Origin: Actinomycetota bacterium
Lineage (GTDB): Bacteria; Actinomycetota; Acidimicrobiia; Acidimicrobiales; Poriferisodalaceae
DNA length: 9,902 nucleotides
Reading direction: 5' to 3'
Assembly (NCBI GenBank): GCA_013151655.1
Contig: JAADHX010000434.1
Coordinates: 1-9,902 of the forward strand
The notes under the pieces are model-generated. The model ran no database searches and was not told where the DNA came from. It saw only the letters and a list, made by a program, of their open reading frames with translations. Position 1 is the stretch's first letter. Each line of letters opens with the position of its first letter. The translations under genes were made by a program, and so were the position numbers. Positions 1-5,337 of the stretch are shown in pieces.

Positions 1-94
1 CTGACAGGTCGGGCGCGTCAACTTCGGCTACCTCAAAGAGTCGACTCTGCCCGTCATCGAGCCCGCTACTCGTGTTGTGGTCCGACGCTGACAC
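1..94 (-). CDS. Probable 5' end of an unidentified gene downstream of metK (partial, runs off left edge)
   Basis: A minus-strand reading frame opens with GTG at 94-92, directly after an in-frame TAG (97-95), and stays open to the window edge, giving about 31 residues (VSASDHNTSSGLDDGQSRLF, then EVAEVDAPDLS). The fragment is too short to place in a family. Third codon positions are mostly G or C, as in the genes around it, and it follows metK on the same strand. A GGGG at the end of the adjacent repeat, about 11 bases upstream, could serve as a weak ribosome binding site. In actinobacteria priA commonly follows metK in this locus, and an acidic, low-complexity N-terminal extension would be acceptable for PriA, but nothing diagnostic is inside the window. 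A competing plus-strand frame across 5-91 has no start codon and begins at a stop, so I prefer the minus frame. Confidence 0.42.
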   Translation of the reverse strand, partial: MSASDHNTSSGLDDGQSRLFEVAEVDAPDLS

Positions 95-102
95 CTAGGC
101 AT

Positions 103-202
103 TGTGCCCCAGCGGTGGGACACTTTGAACAATTGTGCCCCAGCGGTGGGACGCTGGGAAGATCTGTGCCCCAGCGGTGGGACGCTTGGAACAATTGTTC
201 CC
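103..202. repeat. Tandem array, 31-bp period, three good copies plus a degenerate fourth, ending at the metK stop
   Basis: A 19-base core, TGTGCCCCAGCGGTGGGAC, occurs identically at 103-121, 134-152 and 165-183, so the period is exactly 31. The 12-base remainder of each unit is less conserved (for example CTTTGAACAAT against CTTGGAACAAT). A fourth phase position at 196 starts TGTTCCC and then diverges, just before the metK stop codon (211-209). Each core can form a short hairpin (CCCA/TGGG stem, GCGG loop). The units are separated by AT-rich ACAATTGT-type palindromes, the best being GGAACAATTGTTCC at 188-201. There are no unique spacers, so this is not a CRISPR. No T-run follows any hairpin on the transcribed strand, so I do not call an intrinsic terminator. 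The array fills the gap between metK and the next gene. Confidence 0.85.
188..201. promoter_or_regulatory. Perfect 14-bp palindrome just downstream of the metK stop
   Basis: GGAACAATTGTTCC is a perfect inverted repeat without a spacer, 7 bases past the metK stop in the direction of transcription. A shorter version (ACAATTGT with a 5' GA) recurs at 127-136 within the same array. It has the symmetry of a dimeric regulator site but could equally be part of the repeat's secondary structure. No regulator can be named. Confidence 0.35.
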
Positions 203-208
203 GCGGCG

Positions 209-1405
209 CTACAGACCCAGAGCGCTCTTGAGCTGTTCGACTCGGTTGGTCTGCTCCCACGGGAAGAATCCATTGTCGGCAGCGCGACCAAAGTGGCCAT
301 AGGCCGCCGTAGGTTTGTAGATCGGTCGACGAAGATCGAGATCGCGCATGATCGCGGCGGGACGTAGGTCGAACACCTCGAGCACAGCGGCTTCGATGGC
401 CGCGGCATCAACGGTTTCGGTGCCGAATGTGTCGACCAAAATCGACATCGGATGAGCTACTCCGATGGCGTAGGCGACCTGAATCTCACACTTGGAGGCA
501 GCTCCTGAAGCAACGACGTTCTTGGCGACCCAGCGAGTGGCATATGCCGCCGAACGGTCGACCTTTGATGGATCCTTGCCTGAGAAGGCACCGCCGCCGT
601 GGCGGGCCATTCCGCCGTCGATGATCTTGCGGCCGGTGAGCCCAGCGTCGCCGACAGGGCCACCGATTACGAAGTTGCCGGTGGGGTTGACGAACACCTG
701 GAAGTCGTCGTCGCGGAACTGTTCGGGAACTGACGGTCGAATGACCTGTTCGATCAGATCGGGCCGAATCATGGCATCGCGATCGATGCCTTCATCGTGC
801 TGTGTGGAAACGACAACGTTCTCGAGCTTGACGGGTACGCCGTCCTCGTAGACGAAGCTGACTTGGGTTTTACCATCGGGGCGCAGGTACGGAACCTGGC
901 CCGACTTGCGAACTTCGGTGAGTCGTTCGGCCATGCGGTGGGCAACATGAATCGGCAAAGGCATGAGCTCGTCGGTCTCGTTGCAGGCGTAGCCGAACAT
1001 CATTCCCTGGTCGCCAGCGCCTTGTTTGTCGAGAACGTCGTCTTCGCCGGAACTTCCAGAGCGGACTTCTTCGGAGTCGTCGACTCCTTGGGCGATGTCG
1101 GGTGACTGCTCGTCGAGGGTGATCATCACACCGCACGCATTGCCATCGAACCCAAGCGAACCGCGGTCGTAGCCGATGTCGTTGATCGTTCCTCTGACAA
1201 CCCTCGGAATATCTACGTAGGCCTCGGTTGTGATCTCGCCGGCAACTACGACCAGTCCGGTAGTGATGAGCGTTTCGCATGCGACGCGGCTCATCGGATC
1301 CTGTTCGAACAGCGCATCGAGGATCGAGTCCGAAATTTGGTCGGCCATCTTGTCGGGATGGCCCTCGGTGACTGATTCCGAGGTGAAGGTGTGTCTGTTG
1401 CTCAC
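209..1405 (-). CDS. metK: S-adenosylmethionine synthetase (methionine adenosyltransferase)
   Basis: This cytosolic enzyme makes S-adenosylmethionine from methionine and ATP, using Mg2+ and K+. The 398-residue product is close to normal family length and has all three domains. Near the N-terminus TEGHPDK supplies the catalytic His (H16) and a metal-binding Asp (D18). GAGDQGMMFGYA is signature 1, GDAGLTGRK carries D253, R259 and K260, and GGGAFSGKD is signature 2, followed by KVDRSAAY. The C-terminal PTAAYGHFGR block is also present. One oddity is that the near-universal GRKIIVDTYGG reads GRKIIDGG here (residues 258-265), three residues short and in frame. The start is GTG at 1405, five bases after a strong AGGAG (1415-1411). 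An 81-base gap separates it from coaBC; I see no SAM riboswitch or clear promoter there. It is probably cotranscribed with coaBC. Confidence 0.97.
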   Translation of the reverse strand: MSNRHTFTSESVTEGHPDKMADQISDSILDALFEQDPMSRVACETLITTGLVVVAGEITTEAYVDIPRVVRGTINDIGYDRGSLGFDGNACGVMITLDEQSPDIAQGVDDSEEVRSGSSGEDDVLDKQGAGDQGMMFGYACNETDELMPLPIHVAHRMAERLTEVRKSGQVPYLRPDGKTQVSFVYEDGVPVKLENVVVSTQHDEGIDRDAMIRPDLIEQVIRPSVPEQFRDDDFQVFVNPTGNFVIGGPVGDAGLTGRKIIDGGMARHGGGAFSGKDPSKVDRSAAYATRWVAKNVVASGAASKCEIQVAYAIGVAHPMSILVDTFGTETVDAAAIEAAVLEVFDLRPAAIMRDLDLRRPIYKPTAAYGHFGRAADNGFFPWEQTNRVEQLKSALGL

Positions 1406-1415
1406 AGGAGCTCCT
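1406..1415 (-). promoter_or_regulatory. Strong Shine-Dalgarno of metK inside a 10-bp palindrome
   Basis: Read on the minus strand, AGGAGCTCCT lies immediately before the metK GTG. The AGGAG half is a textbook ribosome binding site with 5-base spacing and fixes the start codon. The whole decamer is self-complementary. A hairpin with no loop is not physically favourable, so the palindrome may be chance or may allow pairing between transcripts. Confidence 0.75.
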
Positions 1416-1486
1416 GGTTTTGTGGCGCGGTGTCAGTTCTGGGCACCGACAGCTTCAAGATATCTGATCGGCACTTCTGCGGTGAT

Positions 1487-2728
1487 CTAAACCAGCGTCG
1501 GCCCGGCCGGAATTTCGCGATATCGGATCACTTGGTCGAACACCGCTCTAGCGACCTCGCGTTTGGACGAAAGCGCTACGCCGGTAACCAGCCCACCTTC
1601 GGTGATAATGGTCACTGCGTTGGTGTCGTGGCCGAACCCGACGCCGGAGGCCGACACATCGTTGGCCACGATCATGTCGATGTTCTTGCGAGACAGTTTC
1701 GAGGCCGCATTGTCGAGCAGGTTCTCGGTCTCGGCCGCGAACCCGACCAGTGTCTGGTCGGCAGTTCGAAGCGAGCCAAGTTCGGCCAAGATGTCGGGAG
1801 CTGGTTCGAGGACTATCTCGGGAACCCCAGCGGATTTTTTGATCTTCTGGTCCGCCGTCGAAGCGGGACGAAAATCCGAAACTGCCGCAGCCATTACGAC
1901 GATGTCTGCATTAGCCGCGCTCTCGAGAACAGCCTTGCGCATCTGTTCTGAGGTTTCCACGTGAACGGCTGCGACTCCGTGCGGGATAGGCAAGTCGACG
2001 GTGGTCACCAAAACCACGTTGGCGCCGCGCCCAACAGCTTCTGCGGCTAGCGCGTAACCCTGCTTTCCTGACGAGCGATTCGATATGAACCTGACCGGGT
2101 CGATGGGTTCGCGAGTGCCGCCGGCGCTGATCACAACCGTTAGGGCGTCCAGGTCGTTTGGACCGAGAAGTCGCTCGATTTCGGCGAGTATTCGCGCTGG
2201 AGCGGCTAGCCGCCCCTTACCGATGTCGCCACCGGCAAGGCGGCCTTCATCTGGTTCGACGATGTGCACTCCTCGACGCCGCAAGGTAGCGAGATTTTCT
2301 TGAACCGACGGGTGCTCCCACATCTCGGTATGCATCGCCGGGCACACAACCACCGGTGCCTTCGTGGAAATGAGCGTGGCGCCGAGGATGTCATCGGAGA
2401 TTCCTGCAGCGTATGACCCGATGACTCTGGCCGTAGCTGGTGCGACCACGATGAGGTCGGCGATCTGGCCGAGCGTCGTGTGGGGAATCGGATCGTCGCT
2501 GTCGAACAGTGACGTAACCAGTGGTTCGGTAGCTAACGCCTTGAATGTGGTGGGCCCGACAAACTGGTGAGCCGACTCGGTGAGTATCGGTGTTACCGAA
2601 GCTCCACCATCTACCAGGCGCCGGCACACTTCGATGGCCTTGTAGGCCGCGATACCGCCAGACACGGCCAGCACGATGTGGCGTCCCGAAACACCGGGGT
2701 AATCAATCTGGGCGTCGCCGTGAGCCAC
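1487..2728 (-). CDS. coaBC: Bifunctional phosphopantothenoylcysteine decarboxylase / phosphopantothenate-cysteine ligase (CoaBC, Dfp)
   Basis: The protein makes 4'-phosphopantetheine for coenzyme A in two steps. The C-terminal CoaB domain joins 4'-phosphopantothenate to cysteine using CTP, and the N-terminal FMN-dependent CoaC domain decarboxylates the product. CoaC occupies about residues 15-190, with the flavodoxin-like opening SGGIAAYKA, active-site H83 (HTTLGQ) and PAMHTEMW at 130-137. The His in PAMH replaces the PAMN of enterobacteria but matches mycobacterial CoaBC. CoaB follows, with SAGGTREPIDPVRFISNRSS and GKQG near 201-224, AAVSDFRP near 281-288, the lysines of KIKK (295-298) and VGFAAET near 328-334. 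The flap segment reads GRLAGGD where E. coli has Cys. I chose GTG at 2728 (413 residues), 10 bases after the rpoZ stop. A GTG at 2776 would add 16 unstructured residues and overlap rpoZ. Confidence 0.95.
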   Translation of the reverse strand: MAHGDAQIDYPGVSGRHIVLAVSGGIAAYKAIEVCRRLVDGGASVTPILTESAHQFVGPTTFKALATEPLVTSLFDSDDPIPHTTLGQIADLIVVAPATARVIGSYAAGISDDILGATLISTKAPVVVCPAMHTEMWEHPSVQENLATLRRRGVHIVEPDEGRLAGGDIGKGRLAAPARILAEIERLLGPNDLDALTVVISAGGTREPIDPVRFISNRSSGKQGYALAAEAVGRGANVVLVTTVDLPIPHGVAAVHVETSEQMRKAVLESAANADIVVMAAAVSDFRPASTADQKIKKSAGVPEIVLEPAPDILAELGSLRTADQTLVGFAAETENLLDNAASKLSRKNIDMIVANDVSASGVGFGHDTNAVTIITEGGLVTGVALSSKREVARAVFDQVIRYREIPAGPTLV

Positions 2729-2738
2729 GCGGTTTAGC

Positions 2739-3086
2739 TCAGCTGGCGTCGTCGGTCGACTTCGAACCGGCGCCACCCTCTACGACGCCAAGCACGGGGT
2801 CGGCGTTGGCGCCGCGGCCGACTGAGGCGAGTTCTTCGTCGGAGATGCGTTCGTAGCTGATCTTGTCGCCGCTGATCTCTTGAAATGCGATCGAGAGAGG
2901 CTTGCGGGCACTCGAGGTGACCTGTGGTGGAACTTGGGCACCAACACCGTCGCCAAGCTGACTGAAGTAGGCGTTGATCTGGCGGGCCCGGCGCGATGCC
3001 AGGGTGACCAAGGTGAACTTGGAGTCGACCCGTTCGAGAAGGTTCTCGATGCTCGGCTTGATCATGATGTCGTCTTCGTAAGCCAT
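2739..3086 (-). CDS. rpoZ: DNA-directed RNA polymerase omega subunit
   Basis: Omega chaperones the beta' subunit into RNA polymerase and stabilises the core enzyme. The 115-residue product has the conserved omega core: SIENLLERVDSKFTLVTLAS followed by RRARQINAYFSQLGDG (about residues 12-47), then KPLSIAFQEISGDKISYE (about 62-79). The last 35 residues are acidic and glycine/serine-rich and look unstructured, as is common in actinobacterial omega proteins. ATG at 3086 is supported by GAGGA at 3095-3091, four bases upstream; a second ATG at 3065 is less well placed. gmk ends 55 bases upstream and coaBC starts just downstream, matching the gmk-rpoZ-coaBC order known from actinobacteria. Confidence 0.95.
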   Translation of the reverse strand: MAYEDDIMIKPSIENLLERVDSKFTLVTLASRRARQINAYFSQLGDGVGAQVPPQVTSSARKPLSIAFQEISGDKISYERISDEELASVGRGANADPVLGVVEGGAGSKSTDDAS

Positions 3087-3141
3087 TGGATCCTCGTAGC
3101 GTTGGAATAGATGCGCGGGCCAGCGACGCAGTGTATCGGGG

Positions 3142-3723
3142 TCAGATGGGCCTAGGGGTGCAATCGGCGCGGCGACCTTCGATTAGTTCGGCCACTTCGG
3201 CCACAGTGCGGTCGAGATCGTCGTTTACGACGACTAGGTCGGCCAGGACCCTGCCTACGTCTTCTTCGGCATCGCTCTTGGCCAAACGTTTCGCGACGTG
3301 GTCGTCGGTGTCGCCGCGGCGCTGCATTCGGCGCCGTTGCTCGGACCGATTCGGCGGCAAGACCAAGACGACAACCGCAGCAGGGTCGACTTCGCGCACT
3401 TGTAACGCGCCTTGTACATCGATTTCGAGCACAACGTCTGAGCCCGACGGTGCGACGGGCACCGGCGTACCGTAACGATTCTCGAAAAACTGAGCCCATT
3501 CGAGGAAACCGCCTTGACGAATGTGTTGATCGAACTCATCCCTCGACACATAGACGTAGGCGTTATCGGACTCGCCCGGCCGTTGTTCTCGAGTGGTCCA
3601 CGATCGACTGAGCCACAGGGTCTCATCTAGTTCGACTAGTCGGGCGACGATTGAGCCTTTTCCAGCACCACCTGCTCCGCAGATGACAAAGGTCAGCGGC
3701 GCCCGCTGGTCATGTTTGGACAC
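3142..3723 (-). CDS. gmk: Guanylate kinase
   Basis: Transfers phosphate from ATP to GMP, giving GDP for nucleic acid precursors and (p)ppGpp metabolism in the cytosol. From the chosen start the product is 193 residues. The Walker A loop is GAGGAGKGS (16-24). The GMP-binding part contains SWTTREQRPGE (R45, R48, E51), FLEWAQ (E75) and YGTP (Y84). LEIDVQGA (99-106) and the lid/C-terminal pattern ending VVNDDLDRTVAEVAELI complete the fold. The SRSWTTR wording and the NAYVYVSRDEF segment are a recognisable variant of the usual SxSxTTR and DGxxYxF blocks. The start is uncertain: GTG at 3723 overlaps the mihF stop by 14 bases, while an in-frame TTG at 3762 would add 13 residues with no resemblance to the family. 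No good ribosome binding site is seen, so translational coupling to mihF is plausible. Confidence 0.94.
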   Translation of the reverse strand: MSKHDQRAPLTFVICGAGGAGKGSIVARLVELDETLWLSRSWTTREQRPGESDNAYVYVSRDEFDQHIRQGGFLEWAQFFENRYGTPVPVAPSGSDVVLEIDVQGALQVREVDPAAVVVLVLPPNRSEQRRRMQRRGDTDDHVAKRLAKSDAEEDVGRVLADLVVVNDDLDRTVAEVAELIEGRRADCTPRPI

Positions 3724-4033
3724 CGAATTGTTCGAGCAAGGTTCGCCGCTGTTCAGAGCCAAGCCCCCTGAGGCGACGATTCTGAGCGATACCGACCTCG
3801 TCCATCGCGCGGCGGGCCTTCACCTTGCCAACGCCCGGCAGCGATTCAAGTACCGAGAGGACCTTTAGCTTGGCGATGATGTCATCGGTCTCGGCTTCGA
3901 CCAACAGCTCATCGAAGCTAATTATGCGCATCTTGAGCTTGTTCTTGACCTCGGCCCTAACGCGGCGGGCCTCTCCGGCTTTGGCGAGGGCAGCTTGACG
4001 CTGCTCCGGACTCAGGGATGGCGGCGAGCTCAT
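3710..4033 (-). CDS. mihF: Actinobacterial integration host factor mIHF
   Basis: A nucleoid-associated DNA-binding protein specific to actinobacteria, related to mycobacterial mIHF (Rv1388) and streptomycete sIHF, and unrelated to the HU-type IHF of enterobacteria. From ATG at 4033 it is 107 residues, almost the length of the true mycobacterial protein. A long basic N-terminal helix (SPEQRQAALAKAGEARRVRA, then EVKNKL) leads into a helix-two-turn-helix region, VLESLPGVGKVKARRAMDEV and onward to RRLRGLGSEQRRTLLEQF (about 61-103). The GVGK-K hairpin contacts DNA backbone in the family. An upstream extension to ATG 4075 or TTG 4081 is open but not family-like. TAGAGT (4046-4041) lies 7 bases before the ATG and could act as a leaderless -10 element. 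gmk follows directly with a short overlap. Confidence 0.93.
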   Translation of the reverse strand: MSSPPSLSPEQRQAALAKAGEARRVRAEVKNKLKMRIISFDELLVEAETDDIIAKLKVLSVLESLPGVGKVKARRAMDEVGIAQNRRLRGLGSEQRRTLLEQFGVQT

Positions 4034-4040
4034 AGTCGAG

Positions 4041-4046
4041 ACTCTA
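4041..4046 (-). promoter_or_regulatory. Possible -10 element for a leaderless mihF transcript
   Basis: Minus-strand TAGAGT fits the actinobacterial TANNNT -10 pattern and ends 7 bases before the mihF ATG, the spacing expected when the transcript starts at the A of the start codon. There is no Shine-Dalgarno before this ATG. No convincing -35 is present at 17-18 bases, so the call is weak. Confidence 0.3.
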
Positions 4047-4093
4047 TCTGGCTCGCATGGCGCCCGCTCAGGCATGGCCAACGCGGCTGGATG

Positions 4094-4657
4094 TCAGTCA
4101 GCCAAGTCGACAGATTTGGTCATTTCAAGGAGCTTCAGGACAGTGCGCCAGTTCCGCCCTGTGGCAGCCTTACCCATCGCAGTTTTGGCCACCGCTGCTG
4201 CCAGCTTCGATCGCCCTTGGCCCTCTGGCAGGTCGAGGATGAGCTCGTGTGCAGTCGCAGCAACGCGTTCTGGCGCGAACCCGGCGGCGTCGATAGTTGC
4301 GAGGGGCGAATCGAGAGTCGTGGAGCTGAACATGACGACGACCTTGGCCGGGTCGAGGTCGCGCATGTCGAACGGTGGGTTCTCGACCAGATATTCGAGT
4401 TCGCTGCGGGTACGCACGACTACAGGCACGGCGCTATCGAGTCTCACCAGCAGGCGCTCCTCGAGGTCGGCTTGAACCTGCGGAGCGTCCATCGAGGACC
4501 GAAGAACCACGTTGCCGCTCTGAATGTAGGTGGCGACCGACGTATGCCCAGCTTCGGCACAAAGGGAGCGCAGGTCGGCCATCGGCAGTTTGCGGTGACC
4601 GCCAACATTGATTCCTCTGAGCAGAACTACATATGTTCGAAGGCTGGACTTCTTCAC
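4094..4657 (-). CDS. DUF1697 family protein of unknown function
   Basis: The N-terminal block TYVVLLRGINVGGHRKLPMA, followed by DLRSLCAEAGHTSVATYIQS and GNVVLRS, is the hallmark of the DUF1697 family, small soluble bacterial proteins with no established biochemical role. The product is about 187 residues from GTG 4657 or 194 from TTG 4678, normal for the family. A middle section with RTRSELEYLVENPPF and the C-terminal GKAATGRNWRTVLKLLEM also fits. No signal peptide or membrane segment is seen. Neither start has a clear ribosome binding site; I prefer GTG 4657 because the conserved core begins shortly after it. The gene begins 17 to 38 bases after the toxin stop and ends 60 bases before the mihF start, so it is probably transcribed from the toxin-antitoxin promoter. 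It is not part of the conserved actinobacterial operon and looks like cargo. Confidence 0.85.
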   Translation of the reverse strand: MKKSSLRTYVVLLRGINVGGHRKLPMADLRSLCAEAGHTSVATYIQSGNVVLRSSMDAPQVQADLEERLLVRLDSAVPVVVRTRSELEYLVENPPFDMRDLDPAKVVVMFSSTTLDSPLATIDAAGFAPERVAATAHELILDLPEGQGRSKLAAAVAKTAMGKAATGRNWRTVLKLLEMTKSVDLAD

Positions 4658-4695
4658 CAGGTCAGTATTGCCGACCAAGCGCTTTTGATCTCGAC

Positions 4696-5067
4696 TCAGA
4701 CTTGCATCAACGAAACGTCGTAGTTCGAGAACTCTCGATCGCGGGTCAGGATGGTCAAGCCATCTACCTTGCCTTGGGCGATGAGAATCCGATCAAACGG
4801 ATCACGATGATGAGCGGGGAGTTCACCCGCCACGCGAGCGTGAACGAACCCGATATCAAGAGGTTCGAACTCGTCGGCCACCATGGCATCCAGATCGCCA
4901 TCGACTGACAATTTACCAAGCGCTTGTTTGACACTGACCTCCCAGATGGAGGCGGCACTGACGTAAACGAGATTGCCCGGATCGGAGATCACGCCGATCG
5001 CCCGATCGTCGAGCCCGCTGCCAGAAGCCCACCACAACAACACGTGAGTATCCAGAAGCAGGTTCAC
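4696..5067 (-). CDS. PIN-domain ribonuclease toxin of a type II toxin-antitoxin pair
   Basis: The 123-residue product is a complete VapC-like PIN domain, a Mg2+-dependent endoribonuclease fold. The acidic residues expected at the active site are D6 (LLLDTHVLLWW), E43 (SIWEVSVK), D92 (DPFDRILIAQ) and D110 (LTRDREF). The order and spacing are those of the family subgroup normally paired with Phd/YefM-type antitoxins, and nothing suggests inactivation. The start is GTG at 5067, overlapping the antitoxin stop in a GTGA arrangement, so translation is likely coupled. The cellular RNA target cannot be read from sequence; VapC relatives cut tRNA or rRNA. It sits inside a housekeeping operon between pyrF and mihF. 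Confidence 0.93.
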   Translation of the reverse strand: MNLLLDTHVLLWWASGSGLDDRAIGVISDPGNLVYVSAASIWEVSVKQALGKLSVDGDLDAMVADEFEPLDIGFVHARVAGELPAHHRDPFDRILIAQGKVDGLTILTRDREFSNYDVSLMQV

Positions 5068-5297
5068 TGCGCCGATTCGAACTCATCGATCAGCCAGGTT
5101 GGCGTCTCATCGAAATCGTCGGCAATCTTGATCTTTCCCGCTAGACGCCCCGGCCGGCGAGGCTGTTTCGTCTCCCGGTAAGGCACAAGCCGCGCCAGTG
5201 GCTTACCCGACTTGCCAAGAATGATCTCTTCGCCATTTGCGGCGCGCTCCAATAGCTTCGATAGCTGTGTCTTGGCCTCGTACACATTGATCACCAT
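5064..5297 (-). CDS. Phd/YefM-family antitoxin
   Basis: A 77-residue antitoxin. The N-terminal half (MVINVYEAKTQLSKLLERAA, then NGEEIILGKSGKPLARLVPY, about 1-40) is the Phd/YefM DNA-binding and dimerisation fold. The basic linker KQPRRPGRLAGK (44-55) and the acidic tail DDFDETPTWLIDEFESAQ (60-77) match the segment that wraps the PIN toxin active site in this family. It neutralises the adjacent toxin and should repress the shared promoter, increasingly so when bound to toxin. ATG at 5297 has no Shine-Dalgarno, but a -10 element ends 6 bases before it, which points to a leaderless transcript. The stop codon overlaps the toxin GTG. About 165 bases separate it from pyrF, largely filled by a tandem repeat. 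Confidence 0.93.
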   Translation of the reverse strand: MVINVYEAKTQLSKLLERAANGEEIILGKSGKPLARLVPYRETKQPRRPGRLAGKIKIADDFDETPTWLIDEFESAQ

Positions 5298-5303
5298 GCC
5301 GTA

Positions 5304-5332
5304 AGTGTATGGACTAGACCAGACTTGGTCAA
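5304..5332 (-). promoter_or_regulatory. Sigma70-type promoter of the toxin-antitoxin cassette, leaderless
   Basis: On the minus strand TTGACC (5332-5327, 5 of 6 consensus) and TACACT (5309-5304, 4 of 6) are separated by exactly 17 bases. The -10 ends 6 bases before the antitoxin ATG, so transcription would start at or next to the first base of the start codon. This would let the cassette be expressed independently of the pyr genes upstream. Confidence 0.65.
5317..5330. promoter_or_regulatory. Candidate antitoxin operator (inverted repeat between -35 and -10)
   Basis: GACCA-GACT-TGGTC is a perfect inverted repeat with 5-base arms and a 4-base spacer. It overlaps the -35 box and the promoter spacer. 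Phd/YefM antitoxins bind short palindromes at such positions to autoregulate, so this is the best operator candidate. The arms are short and chance cannot be excluded. Confidence 0.42.
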
Positions 5333-5337
5333 CGTGG

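Noticed and set aside
5..91. Plus-strand frame of about 28 residues at the left edge with protein-like composition
   Set aside because: It begins right after an in-frame TGA, lacks a start codon and ends at 91. The minus-strand GTG frame over the same bases continues off the edge and matches the operon direction.
103..202. CRISPR array
   Set aside because: The units are only 31 bases apart, the intervening 12 bases are similar between units rather than unique, and there are no cas genes.
92..208. Rho-independent terminator after metK
   Set aside because: Small hairpins are present but no run of T follows any of them on the transcribed strand.
1406..1486. SAM riboswitch before metK
   Set aside because: The 81-base gap is too short for the common SAM riboswitch classes plus expression platform, and I see no conserved kink-turn or core pattern, only a small CGGTG/CACCG hairpin.
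2330..2350. PAMH instead of PAMN in the CoaC active site
   Set aside because: The same PAMHTEMW wording occurs in mycobacterial CoaBC, so it is normal for actinobacteria.
4084..4102. Degenerate copy of the pyrF-end repeat at the DUF1697 stop (GCTGACTGACATCCAGC against GCTGAGTTAGTCCAGC)
   Set aside because: It would be attractive as a second boundary of an inserted segment, but the match is short, needs a gap and several mismatches, and is within chance expectation.
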